Below are positions 50,990-60,048 of a stretch of 64,000 nt of DNA, piece by piece. A program made the translations under genes and the position numbers. How positions within the stretch are numbered: position 1 is the first letter of the stretch; every line of letters begins with the position of its first letter. The stretch is from JAUWVG01 sp964633715. Its GTDB lineage: Bacteria > Acidobacteriota > Aminicenantia > Aminicenantales > Aminicenantaceae. The DNA is taken from NCBI GenBank assembly GCA_964633715.1, contig CAZWHQ010000020.1, forward strand, positions 10,983 to 74,982, in the 5' to 3' direction. The notes under the pieces are model-generated. The model did not search any database. It saw only the letters and a program-made list of their open reading frames with translations, and was not told the DNA's origin.

Positions 50990-52123
50990 ATGTCAATAAC
51001 CATTCAAGAATTATTAAAAATATGTGTTGAAAAGGATGCCAGCGATCTCCATATTACTACCTATATTCCTCCCCGGATACGTATTTATGGTTCTCTTTCC
51101 TCACTCGACTATCCGCCTCTCACACCAAAAGAAACAAAAACTCTTATCTACAGTCTTTTGACGGATAAACAGAAAAAAATCTTCGAGGATAAACTGGAAT
51201 TGGATTTTTCTTTTGGCATTCAAGATTTAGGCCGATTCAGGGCCAATGTATTCATGCAAAAGAGTGCTGTCGCGGTGGCCATCAGGCGTTTTATGCCCTC
51301 AATGTGGAGTTTTGAGCAGTTGGGATTGCCGCAGAGTCTTGCTCAACTCTGTCAGCTGCCAAGGGGCCTGGTTCTTGTCACCGGCCCTACGGGGAGCGGG
51401 AAATCGACAACTCTCGCCTGTTTGATTGATCATGTGAACAAAGAAAGACCCGTCCATATTGTCACCATTGAAGATCCGATAGAGTATTTTTTCACTCCAA
51501 AAAAGGCCGTCATCAATCAGAGGGAACTCCATGTGGACACACATTCTTTCCCAAATGCGCTTCGTGCTGTTCTTCGGGAAGATCCAGATGTTGTGCTCGT
51601 CGGCGAGATGAGAGATATGGAGACGGTGGAATCCACGCTTCGTGTGGCTGAGACTGGACATTTGACATTCTCGACGCTTCACACAAATTCAGCGGCAGAA
51701 ACCATCTCAAGAATTGTGGATGTTTTCCCGGCAGATTATCAGTCCCAGGTAAGGATCATGCTGTCTATGTGTCTCCAAGGTGTGATCACACAAGCTCTTC
51801 TGCCTCGGGCTGACGGCCAAGGTCGAGTCATTGCTTTAGAAATTCTCCTTCTCAATCCTGCTGTCAGGAATCTCATTAGGGAAAATAAAATCCATCAGAT
51901 TTATTCTGCAATGCAGATGGGACAGTCTAAGTTTGGTATGAGGACATTTAATCAGTCCTTGGCAGATCTCTACTTCCGCAAACTCATCACTCTGGAAACG
52001 GCCATGGATGCCTCCTCTAAAACTGAGGAACTGACAGATATTATCCAGAGAAGAGAGAGGGGCAGTCACCTGCAAAATTCAAAGACTGGGATCAACAATG
52101 AGAGTTCCCTGAGGAGTCAATGA
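50990..52123 (+). CDS. pilT: Type IV pilus retraction ATPase PilT
   Basis: 377 residues. ASDLHIT near the N-terminus, Walker A GPTGSGKS (about 130-137), VTIEDPIEY, REDPDVVLVGEMRD and TGHLTFSTLHTNSAAETI. Lacks the long N-terminal domain and zinc site of PilB, which fits PilT. 12 nt after pilB; overlaps pilC by 4 nt. Confidence 0.95.
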   Translation: MSITIQELLKICVEKDASDLHITTYIPPRIRIYGSLSSLDYPPLTPKETKTLIYSLLTDKQKKIFEDKLELDFSFGIQDLGRFRANVFMQKSAVAVAIRRFMPSMWSFEQLGLPQSLAQLCQLPRGLVLVTGPTGSGKSTTLACLIDHVNKERPVHIVTIEDPIEYFFTPKKAVINQRELHVDTHSFPNALRAVLREDPDVVLVGEMRDMETVESTLRVAETGHLTFSTLHTNSAAETISRIVDVFPADYQSQVRIMLSMCLQGVITQALLPRADGQGRVIALEILLLNPAVRNLIRENKIHQIYSAMQMGQSKFGMRTFNQSLADLYFRKLITLETAMDASSKTEELTDIIQRRERGSHLQNSKTGINNESSLRSQ

Positions 52124-53325
52124 TGCCTGTTTTTGTGTGGAATGGCAAAAATAGATTCGGAGATGTTGTTGGGGGAAAACGTGTATCTCGTTCTGAGCAG
52201 GAGCTGGCCATGGCCCTGGAAAGAGAACAGATCTCAGGTCTCAACATTTCCAAAGAAAAGGCACAGATCAAAATTCCATTTCTCCAGAGTCGAAAAGTCA
52301 GCTTAAAGGATTTATCGTTATACAGCCGGCAGCTTTCTGTTATGATAGATGCCGAACTTCCGTTGATTCAAAGCCTGAATATACTTTCTGAACAGTCAAA
52401 AAATAAATATTTTAAACAGGTCATTCAGGATATTCGAGGAGACGTCGAAGCTGGTTCATCCCTCAATCAAGCAAAGAAAAAATTCCCGAAAGTTTTTGAC
52501 AACCTCTACTGCAATCTGGTCGCTTCGGGTGAACAGAGTGGATCGCTGGATATTATGCTTAAGCGTTTGGCGGAATACCTAGAAAAAATTGTAAAGCTGC
52601 GGTCACAGGTCAAACAGGCTATGGTCTATCCCACGGCTGTCTTGAGCTTTTCTCTTCTTGTTGTCATTTTTATGCTGTGGAAAGTTGTCCCCGTCTTTTC
52701 TTCGATTTTTGTGGAGTTGGGTGCTGAACTTCCCGGTCTAACAGCCATAATCTTGGCGTTCAGCGGATTTATTCAAAAAAATATACTTTTTCTATTTCTT
52801 GGGATACTGGCTCTGATTTTCCTCTTCAAGTATTCAAGACAAACTCCTCCCGGAAGAAAAGCATTAGATAAAATGATACTGAACTTGCCACTTTTTGGTG
52901 GGCTTCTTCTAAAAGTGGGTTTGTCCAGAATTACACGGACTTTAAGCACTCTGATCACTGGGGGGGTTCCCATGCTGGAATGCCTCAAAATCACGGCTTC
53001 CACTTCAGGCAATATCATCCTTGAAAACCAGGTCATTCAAGCAAGAACACTGGTTTCTGAGGGCAGTAGCCTTACGGATGCTTTTAAAGGAGTCGGGCAG
53101 TTCCCCTTTATGTTTGTGCAGCTCATGGGAGTTGGAGAAGCAACGGGAACACTAGATGAGATGCTGTCTAAACTGGCAGATTTTTACGACGATGAAGTCG
53201 AGTCATCAGTCGCCACGATGCTGTCAGTCCTCGAACCCGTGCTTCTCATGTTTGTCGGTGGCATGGTAGGAATGATTGTTATTTCCATGTATCTGCCAAT
53301 TTTTAGTCTTATGCAACAGTTATGA
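52120..53325 (+). CDS. pilC: Type IV pilus inner-membrane platform protein PilC
   Basis: 401 residues with two T2SSF domains (about 65-190 and 265-390) and three membrane segments. Seen: LYSRQLSVMIDAELPLIQSL, the repeated counterpart RITRTLSTLITGGVPMLECL, and FVQLMGVGEATGTLDEMLSKLADFYDDEVE. Contacts PilB/PilT and the pilin. 4-nt overlaps on both sides. Confidence 0.95.
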   Translation: MMPVFVWNGKNRFGDVVGGKRVSRSEQELAMALEREQISGLNISKEKAQIKIPFLQSRKVSLKDLSLYSRQLSVMIDAELPLIQSLNILSEQSKNKYFKQVIQDIRGDVEAGSSLNQAKKKFPKVFDNLYCNLVASGEQSGSLDIMLKRLAEYLEKIVKLRSQVKQAMVYPTAVLSFSLLVVIFMLWKVVPVFSSIFVELGAELPGLTAIILAFSGFIQKNILFLFLGILALIFLFKYSRQTPPGRKALDKMILNLPLFGGLLLKVGLSRITRTLSTLITGGVPMLECLKITASTSGNIILENQVIQARTLVSEGSSLTDAFKGVGQFPFMFVQLMGVGEATGTLDEMLSKLADFYDDEVESSVATMLSVLEPVLLMFVGGMVGMIVISMYLPIFSLMQQL

Positions 53326-54638
53326 ATAAAAAGAAAAAAGCCAGAAATTTTCCTCCCACTAAAAAAGATGTCTTGGGTTTTATTATTGTTCGCCTTGTTA
53401 TCGTGACAGCTCTTATCGTTTCCGCAGTGTCCATTCAATTCAGCACTTCAACTTTTTTGGTTTTGGCTCCATTTTATTCACTGATCGCGCTTATGTATAT
53501 TCTTTCAGCCATCTATTGTGGTCTTTATGCCTGGGGAAAACACCTTTTTTTTCAGGTATACCTTCAAATCTTTTTTGACCTATTGATAATCTCGGCACTT
53601 GTCTATATATCCGGGGGATTGGAAAATTCATTCTATTTTTTGTATGTCTTTGAAATCTTGGCGGCCAGCATTATCCTCTCAAAGAGAGCGGCCTACATTA
53701 CGGCTGCTCTATCCGCTGTTTTTTTTGGATTTCTCCTTGATGCCATGTTCTATGGTCTTCTCCCCCGTATAGGTTCAACTCCTGCTTATGTTGTGTCTCA
53801 TGCAACCGTTCTGAATAACCTCGTTTTTGCCTGGGCCGTATTTACTATCGTAGCCTTCCTTATAAATTATCTCATGGAAAAATTAAGATACACAAAGAAA
53901 CAACTTCTTTTGGCACAAAAGGAATTGAATGCAAAACGGCATTTAGCTATTGCGGGAGAAGTCTCTGCTCAAATGTCACATGAAATCCGAAATCCATTGG
54001 CAGCGATATCTGGCTCTGTTCAGGTGCTCAGGAATGAGCTGGACCTGACAGAGGAGAGGAAAAGACTCATGGACATTGTAGTCAACGAGTCAGAGAGAGT
54101 ATCTAAAACCCTCGATCAATATTTGAGTCTAACTTTAAATAAAAAAGTGGATTTTGCCGAAACAGATCTTTCCGATGTCTGCAAGGAAACTCTGCTCCTC
54201 ATGCAACACAGCGGGGATATAGGTGAAAACTGTGAAGTGAAAGGAAACTTTCGTTCGTCCCCCTGCTATTATTATGGAAATAAAGACCAGTTTAAGCAGG
54301 TTTTTTGGAATCTGATCAAAAATGCAGTCAGGTCCATGCAGGGCGACGGAACGTTGACGATCGATTTTTCCCAGCAATCTCAAAACTGGACAGAACTCAA
54401 GTTCCAAGATACGGGACACGGGATGACGGATGAGGTTCGACAAAGAATTTTTGAACCGTTTTTCTCGGATTTTCACGAGGGAAAAGGCATCGGGATGGCT
54501 GTAGTCAAGCGGATTGTGGATGTTTACAATGGAAAAATAGAAATCCATTCAGACTTGAACAAAGGAACAAAAATAGCGATTGCACTTCCTTACAGTGAAC
54601 AGGAGAGTCAACCTCAATTCACTATGGGAGATTTATAA
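53322..54638 (+). CDS. pilS: PilS-like sensor histidine kinase
   Basis: 438 residues: about six membrane helices (20-190) typical of PilS, a short linker, then HisKA with SHEIRNPLAAISG (H220) and HATPase with FWNLIKNAVRSM (N box), DTGHGM (G1) and EGKGIGMAVV (G2). No clear PAS domain. It would sense pilin levels in the membrane and phosphorylate PilR. Directly upstream of pilR. Confidence 0.92.
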   Translation: MNKKKKARNFPPTKKDVLGFIIVRLVIVTALIVSAVSIQFSTSTFLVLAPFYSLIALMYILSAIYCGLYAWGKHLFFQVYLQIFFDLLIISALVYISGGLENSFYFLYVFEILAASIILSKRAAYITAALSAVFFGFLLDAMFYGLLPRIGSTPAYVVSHATVLNNLVFAWAVFTIVAFLINYLMEKLRYTKKQLLLAQKELNAKRHLAIAGEVSAQMSHEIRNPLAAISGSVQVLRNELDLTEERKRLMDIVVNESERVSKTLDQYLSLTLNKKVDFAETDLSDVCKETLLLMQHSGDIGENCEVKGNFRSSPCYYYGNKDQFKQVFWNLIKNAVRSMQGDGTLTIDFSQQSQNWTELKFQDTGHGMTDEVRQRIFEPFFSDFHEGKGIGMAVVKRIVDVYNGKIEIHSDLNKGTKIAIALPYSEQESQPQFTMGDL

Positions 54639-54639
54639 A

Positions 54640-56031
54640 GTGGAAAAAATTCTTATCATTGACGATGAAAAAAGCATCTTGGATCTTCTCTCTGTTGTCT
54701 TTACCAAGGAAGGTTATTCCGTCAAAACGGCCCTGTCTGCCGAAAAGGCCTTTGAGCTGATTGAGAAGGAAGACTTTGCCCTCATTGTTACGGACATCAA
54801 ACTTCCTGAGAAGAGTGGAATGGACATTTTGAAGTTTGTCAAAAAGAAAAAACCGGGCATTCCAGTTATTATGATCACCGCCTTCGGGACAATCAAGCAG
54901 ACGGTTGAAGCCTTTAAGTTGGGGGCACTTGATTATGTGGTCAAACCTTTTGATATCGAAGAACTTAAAATTGTTGTGGCCAAAGGATTGGAGAAAGAGC
55001 GATTAAAAAAGGAAAACATACGATTACGGAGCGAGCTGAAAGAAAAACACAGTTTGAAGAACATGATTGGTAAAAGCAGGGCATTAAATGAAATTTCCGG
55101 CCTCATTGAAAAAATCAGCATGGTAGACTCTACGGTTCTCATAACAGGAGAGAGCGGGACAGGAAAAGAGGTGGCGGCCCGTGCTATTCATTATTACAGC
55201 CCGCGTCGGGAACATCCTTTTATTTCCATAAACTGCGGTGCTCTACCGGATAACCTATTGGAAAGTGAGCTTTTTGGGCATGTTAAAGGTTCTTTTACAG
55301 GTGCCATCGCCGATAAAAAAGGCATGTTCGAAATGGCTGGGAAGGGAACCATTTTTCTTGATGAAATCGGGGAGATATCGCCCATGACTCAAGTGAAGCT
55401 GCTGCGGGCTCTGGAAGACAGAAAAGTGAGACGGGTGGGAGGAACCGCTGAGATCCCTCTGGGAGGACGTATCATTGCCGCCACGAACCAAAATTTAGAA
55501 GCGAGGATCAAAGAGGGAATGTTCAGAGAGGATCTGTTCTACCGGTTGAATGTCATTTCTTTTGAAATGCCTCCTTTGAGACACAGGCAAGAAGATATCC
55601 CACTTCTGGCTACCCATTTCCTCCAGAAATGCTGTGATAAGATGGACAAGAAGCTCAAGAGGTTAACTCCAGGCGTAATCAATGCCATGGAATCTTACCA
55701 TTGGCCTGGAAATGTCAGAGAGTTGGAAAATGTGATAGAGAGAGTGGTGGCCATTGAGGAGAGAGAGACAATTACTGAGGAATGTCTGCCCCATACACTT
55801 TTTTCGACGCGTTTGCATCCGGAAACTCAACATTTGCTGAAGCCTGGATTTAACTTAAATGAAACACTGGATGAAGTTACCCGAAGTTTTGTACAGGAAG
55901 CCCTGCTTGTTTCGAGAGGCAACCTAAAAGATACGGCTGAGCATCTGGGGATCAACTACCGTTCACTCAGATATCTTATAGAGAAGTTTAATTTGAGGCA
56001 CACAGATAAGGAGATCAGGAAAAGCCATTAA
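54640..56031 (+). CDS. pilR: PilR-like sigma-54 response regulator
   Basis: 463 residues from GTG 54640, with GGGAG upstream and 1 nt after the pilS stop. Receiver domain with phosphoacceptor D52 (VTDIKLPEKSG). AAA+ domain with GESGTGKE (170-177), the sigma-54 contact GSFTGA (217-222) and DEIGEIS. C-terminal Fis-type helix-turn-helix (KDTAEHLGINYRSLRYLI). Activates pilA transcription. Confidence 0.93.
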   Translation: MEKILIIDDEKSILDLLSVVFTKEGYSVKTALSAEKAFELIEKEDFALIVTDIKLPEKSGMDILKFVKKKKPGIPVIMITAFGTIKQTVEAFKLGALDYVVKPFDIEELKIVVAKGLEKERLKKENIRLRSELKEKHSLKNMIGKSRALNEISGLIEKISMVDSTVLITGESGTGKEVAARAIHYYSPRREHPFISINCGALPDNLLESELFGHVKGSFTGAIADKKGMFEMAGKGTIFLDEIGEISPMTQVKLLRALEDRKVRRVGGTAEIPLGGRIIAATNQNLEARIKEGMFREDLFYRLNVISFEMPPLRHRQEDIPLLATHFLQKCCDKMDKKLKRLTPGVINAMESYHWPGNVRELENVIERVVAIEERETITEECLPHTLFSTRLHPETQHLLKPGFNLNETLDEVTRSFVQEALLVSRGNLKDTAEHLGINYRSLRYLIEKFNLRHTDKEIRKSH

Positions 56032-56060
56032 AATGAATAGATATGTGTATGGTATAATAG

Positions 56061-56096
56061 TGACAAATATTGTCATAAAAATGACAAATATTGTTA
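56061..56096. promoter_or_regulatory. Tandem PilR-type upstream activating sites
   Basis: Two copies, TGACAA-ATA-TTGTCA (56061-56075) and TGACAAATATTGTTA (56082-56096, one mismatch), start 21 bp apart, i.e. two helical turns on one DNA face. They lie about 70-105 bp upstream of the -24 box, the expected position for an NtrC-family activator. Confidence 0.65.
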
Positions 56097-56166
56097 ATTA
56101 TCGATATGGATATGACTTGAATGGCCGTAACTTGTATTTTATCAACAACTTAAATTATAGTAAGAG

Positions 56167-56183
56167 TTGGCACGAAAATTGCT
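56167..56183 (+). promoter_or_regulatory. Sigma-54 promoter of pilA
   Basis: TTGGCAC-GAAAA-TTGCT matches the -24/-12 consensus throughout. GG is at 56169-56170 and GC at 56181-56182. Predicted start near 56194, leaving about 76 nt of leader before the pilin ATG. Confidence 0.88.
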
Positions 56184-56269
56184 AATAGTAAAATGATGTC
56201 AATTTTAAAGTGTTTGAGCAACCCAATTTAAGGATTGTAATAAAAGAAAACATATAAGGAGGCAACAAT

Positions 56270-56803
56270 ATGTTTAAAAGATCAAAAGGTTTTACTTTGA
56301 TTGAGCTTTTGATTGTTGTGGCGATTATCGGGATTCTAGCCGCTTTGCTTATTCCCAATGCAATGAATGCGATGCAGAGGGCGAGGCAGAAAGGAACGAT
56401 GAAGGATCTTTCAACTCTTGCCACATATCTGATGGATTACACCACTGACCGTGGTTCTGCCCCTGCTTGGGACGGCAGCGCCTACACGATGTCGTCCTCG
56501 GTGTATACAGATTTGGTTCCCCTTTATACTAAAGCCATTCCCACTGCTGACCAATGGGGAAATGACATCGTTATCAACAGCGGATCTGACTGGACCGCCG
56601 CTTGGTTGGGGATGACCCCCACTACTGGTTCCAACGATGAATTTGCCGTGGGCTCACCCGGACGAAACACGACTTTTAGCTTCGATTATTCTTCAGGAGC
56701 AAGTTTCTACACCATCGACTCCATGGCTGATTTTGATAACGACCTGGTTAGCTGGAATGGCATGTTTGTCTGTCGACCAGCAACAGCCACTTCTGGAAGC
56801 TAA
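56270..56803 (+). CDS. pilA: Type IV major pilin (PilA-like)
   Basis: 177 residues. Prepilin leader MFKRSKG, cut before FTLIELLIVVAIIGILAALL, with conserved Glu5 of the mature protein. The globular part is rich in Ser, Thr, Asp and aromatic residues (TDRGSAPAWDGSAYTMSSSV). Only one Cys, so no terminal disulfide loop. Strong AAGGAGG. Its own sigma-54 promoter and terminator indicate high expression. Confidence 0.95.
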   Translation: MFKRSKGFTLIELLIVVAIIGILAALLIPNAMNAMQRARQKGTMKDLSTLATYLMDYTTDRGSAPAWDGSAYTMSSSVYTDLVPLYTKAIPTADQWGNDIVINSGSDWTAAWLGMTPTTGSNDEFAVGSPGRNTTFSFDYSSGASFYTIDSMADFDNDLVSWNGMFVCRPATATSGS

Positions 56804-56850
56804 GTATCATAGCCTAACCATAACCATATTTTCTTAACGCGTTAGGAAAG

Positions 56851-56885
56851 AGGCAGCGCAATACAAATGCGCTGCCTTTTTTTTT
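56851..56885 (+). terminator. Rho-independent terminator after pilA
   Basis: 10-bp perfect stem AGGCAGCGCA/TGCGCTGCCT (56851-56860, 56868-56877), 7-nt loop, then a run of nine T. Confidence 0.93.
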
Positions 56886-56926
56886 GCCTGGTGAATCTAT
56901 TTTAGGTATAATCAGAGAATTCCCAA

Positions 56927-57643
56927 ATGAGAACAATTTTCCTTTTTGCCATCTATGTGGTTCTTGTCGTGTTTTTTTTCCCGGTTGTTGTATTCAGTTT
57001 TATTTTCAGGACGGCCAAACCGCTCTACGTCGTCGGCAGGTCCGCGATGAGGCTCGGCCAAATGATTCTTGGCCTGCGACTTCAAATTTTTGGGCTCGGC
57101 GGACTCGACAAAAAAAAAGCTTATGTTTTTATGCCCAATCACCTTAGTTTTCTGGATGGTCCCCTGATGTTTAAGATTCTTTCTCGTGAAGTACGAATCA
57201 TCTTGAAGAAGGAGATCTTCCGTATCCCAGTAATTGGATGGGCCATGAAAATCGCAGAGTTTATTCCTGTCGATCGGAAGGGCATCCGGGGGGGGAGAAA
57301 AAGTGTCGAGCGGGCGACCCGCATGATACGTGAGAAGGGATATGATTTCTTAATATTTCCAGAAGGAACAAGAAGCCTGGATGGAACACTGAGGCCGTTA
57401 AAACGAGGAGGATTTTTTTTGGCTATCAACAGCCAAACAGATATCGTTCCAGTGACAATTCGGGGAACGTTTGAACTTATGCCCAAGGGGCAGTTTTTTG
57501 TAAAAAAGGGAATAATTAAGGTCGTATTTCATCCAGCGATTTCTATAAAGGACTACAACGAGACCAGCCTACCAAATCTTTTAGAAAAGGTCCGGCTTAC
57601 TCTCGCCTCGGGTCTCAGTGAAGAGAATATTGATCCAGTCTAA
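56927..57643 (+). CDS. 1-acyl-sn-glycerol-3-phosphate acyltransferase (PlsC family)
   Basis: 238 residues. N-terminal membrane segment, catalytic NHLSFLD (H-x4-D), FIPVDRKG and FPEGTRSLDG, then VPVTIRGT. It acylates lysophosphatidate, or possibly another lyso-lipid. Followed at 11 nt by gmhA. Confidence 0.9.
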   Translation: MRTIFLFAIYVVLVVFFFPVVVFSFIFRTAKPLYVVGRSAMRLGQMILGLRLQIFGLGGLDKKKAYVFMPNHLSFLDGPLMFKILSREVRIILKKEIFRIPVIGWAMKIAEFIPVDRKGIRGGRKSVERATRMIREKGYDFLIFPEGTRSLDGTLRPLKRGGFFLAINSQTDIVPVTIRGTFELMPKGQFFVKKGIIKVVFHPAISIKDYNETSLPNLLEKVRLTLASGLSEENIDPV

Positions 57644-57654
57644 AGGGAGAAACC

Positions 57655-58215
57655 ATGGATTATTCCAGATTTTTTAATGATTTAAAGAAAACAACTGAGC
57701 AGTTTTTCGAAACAAGTTCGGAGAACCTAGATCAAGTCATAAACCTCTTATTTGAGAGACTTTCATCCGGGAGAAAAATACTTATATTCGGGAACGGAGG
57801 GAGTGCATCACAGTCCCAACATTTTGCAGCTGAACTTGTCAATAAATTTTTAAAAGTCAGAGCTCCTCTCCCTGCGATATCTTTAACAACCGACACTTCG
57901 GCGCTCACATCTATCGCCAATGATTTTTCGTTCGATCTTATCTTCAGCCGGCAGATTGAAGCACTAGGGGAAAAAGGGGATGTGGCCATTGGTCTTTCGA
58001 CAAGTGGAGAATCTCCAAACATATTTTTTGCGTTTGAGTCAGCAAGGAAAAAGGGATTAAAAACCACTGCGCTTACAGGATGTGGCGGTGGAAAAATGGC
58101 GTCTGTCTGTGACTATCTGCTTGATGTACCTTCAAATGACACACCTCGAATACAAGAGGTGCATCTTCTGATTCTCCATATTTTGGCAGAGGAGGTTGAA
58201 AAAAGAGTCTGCTAG
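57655..58215 (+). CDS. gmhA: Phosphoheptose isomerase GmhA
   Basis: 186-residue SIS-domain enzyme that turns sedoheptulose-7-P into D-glycero-manno-heptose-7-P for LPS core. Seen: FGNGGSASQSQHFAAEL (zinc/substrate loop), LTTDTSALTSIANDF, GLSTSGESPN, and EVHLLILHILAE with the catalytic His. Convergent 4-nt overlap with the PEPCK-like gene. Confidence 0.94.
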   Translation: MDYSRFFNDLKKTTEQFFETSSENLDQVINLLFERLSSGRKILIFGNGGSASQSQHFAAELVNKFLKVRAPLPAISLTTDTSALTSIANDFSFDLIFSRQIEALGEKGDVAIGLSTSGESPNIFFAFESARKKGLKTTALTGCGGGKMASVCDYLLDVPSNDTPRIQEVHLLILHILAEEVEKRVC

Positions 58216-60041
58216 CGGTTTCTCCAGAATCCATCCCGTCGTGGCCTTGATTTAAATTCCAAAAATTTTTTGGATTCTTCCGGTTCTTGATTTTCGGGTT
58301 CTTGGCCGGTTTTTTTCTTTTGGTGACCGGCAATACGGAAAGACCGTTCTGCCGCAAAGAGCACTTCGTCTCGAAGGCCTTCCGCTGCGATCTCTTCGGT
58401 GTAGGCCTGCCGTCCTTCCACAAGGTCTGAGATATACTCCTGGATTTGATTGGAGGAGTAAAAGCCATGGACGTCCCACTCTTTGAGGGAGAGCCCTTCG
58501 CAGCGCTTGATATCCTTTGTACCGAGGATCCCTTTTTCGTACTGATTTGTTCCCCTGAGGTCTCCCCTTTGGATTTGGGCCATAAGGTCAATGGGCACAC
58601 GGTTGACTTTCCTTACGAGATTTTTTGTGATTACCCCATTTTCTTCAGTTCTCGTAATGATTTCGCCCATACCTCCTGTATTGTACTGAATGAATTTGAT
58701 CTTCCCAGGATAATTGGCCGTCAGGGTCATGATGATATCGTAAAACCTGTTGACTTTCTGAGCTCTTGATCCGATGATGAATGGATCTGTTCCGACGATG
58801 CGAACGGATTCACCTGCCTTGGCTGGCTGGCTGGCAAAACTGTGGGAGCTTTCTCCCCATAAGTACGCGAGGACGGCCTGTTCTGGGGTGAGTTCCTGAG
58901 CAAAACTCATGATGGTGTTTCTTCGAGTGATAAAGGCAAAAATAAGCCCATCCAGCTCTTCGAGTGAGGGCAAATTGATGGATTTTGAGTAGAGGTTGAT
59001 TTTTTTCCCCTCTATATTAACAATGAGTTTCTTGCGCTGGAGAACGGCTCGCCCATTGGCCGTAAGAGATTCGTCTAAGAAATCGACATTTCCGTTGGCC
59101 TTGATCATCACATTTTCGTAAAGGGCGGTTTTATCAACAAGAGCGCTGTACATGGCCTCCTGGTACTTTTTTTCCACATCTGTTTTAACAAAAAAGTTAT
59201 TCTCTGATCCCAGGGCTGAACCATCTCGCCTGAGAAAAACGATATCGTCCTGAGTCACCCATGTCTGTTCCCCTTTTTTGTGGTCAAGCCCCAGTTGATG
59301 ACAGGACCATGTGGATTTTCCGGTTGCCGACAGTCCAAACAAAAACACTCCATATGTTTTTAACTTGTTTTGTGGATCTCTGACGGTTACAAGCTTCGTT
59401 CCGGCATGAAGGCCGAGCATATCTTCTTGATCGGCCTTCCACATGGCTTGGCGAAGAAAGCCTTTTTTATCTTCTCCCATATAGTCTGTGCCTAGGGCAA
59501 TATTAAGGTTTTGTTCCGGAAGCACAAGGACCTGCTGTCTTATGGGGTGTTCTTCAGGGATATGGATCATGTAAAATTCCGGGCCCGGTCTTTTGCCCGG
59601 TTTAAACATAGTGTTTCCCCACATGTATCCAATGCGGTAATTAATCAGATCCGCCTCTGATACTAAGAGATTGCACATAGGATTGTAGGAATCATTATCT
59701 CCCATCTGCCGCCGCAGATGATAGAAGGGAAAAGTGCGCAGCAGGTGAAGCACTTTGTCCAACTCTGCTGGAGCGTTGGAAACAAGACTATTTTGGTCGG
59801 CCGTTGTACTGGGAAGACGAATTTTTTCGCTGCCAAGATAAACTGTTTTTGGAGCAATCCGGCTGGAGATGGCGGACCGCCAGCCATAAGAACCGTATTG
59901 TGTTTTTACGCCGACAGATTTTGCTCGAGGTTCTAGCCACTTGAGGTCAACGGAGTGGATATTTGGACCTTTGATAATTCTATGGAATTCTTCGGCGAAT
60001 TTCCTGTAGGCATCTTCATTATATATACTCGTTCCGCTCAT
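58212..60041 (-). CDS. Divergent ATP-dependent PEP carboxykinase homologue
   Basis: 609 residues from ATG 60041. PEPCK-ATP features: ALGTDYMGEDKKGFL (GTxYxGExKK), LGLHAGT, P-loop FGLSATGKST (about 236-245), and QELTPEQAVLAYLWG near 390. But the kinase-2 region reads TQDDIVFL instead of DDEHGW, FLTAD-type becomes FITRRNT, and the terminal GTE-type loop becomes GTDPFIIGS. The C-terminus is basic. It may still make PEP from oxaloacetate, or have a new kinase role. 7 nt after the aminotransferase fusion. Confidence 0.75.
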   Translation of the reverse strand: MSGTSIYNEDAYRKFAEEFHRIIKGPNIHSVDLKWLEPRAKSVGVKTQYGSYGWRSAISSRIAPKTVYLGSEKIRLPSTTADQNSLVSNAPAELDKVLHLLRTFPFYHLRRQMGDNDSYNPMCNLLVSEADLINYRIGYMWGNTMFKPGKRPGPEFYMIHIPEEHPIRQQVLVLPEQNLNIALGTDYMGEDKKGFLRQAMWKADQEDMLGLHAGTKLVTVRDPQNKLKTYGVFLFGLSATGKSTWSCHQLGLDHKKGEQTWVTQDDIVFLRRDGSALGSENNFFVKTDVEKKYQEAMYSALVDKTALYENVMIKANGNVDFLDESLTANGRAVLQRKKLIVNIEGKKINLYSKSINLPSLEELDGLIFAFITRRNTIMSFAQELTPEQAVLAYLWGESSHSFASQPAKAGESVRIVGTDPFIIGSRAQKVNRFYDIIMTLTANYPGKIKFIQYNTGGMGEIITRTEENGVITKNLVRKVNRVPIDLMAQIQRGDLRGTNQYEKGILGTKDIKRCEGLSLKEWDVHGFYSSNQIQEYISDLVEGRQAYTEEIAAEGLRDEVLFAAERSFRIAGHQKKKTGQEPENQEPEESKKFLEFKSRPRRDGFWRNR

Positions 60042-60048
60042 GGGATTT

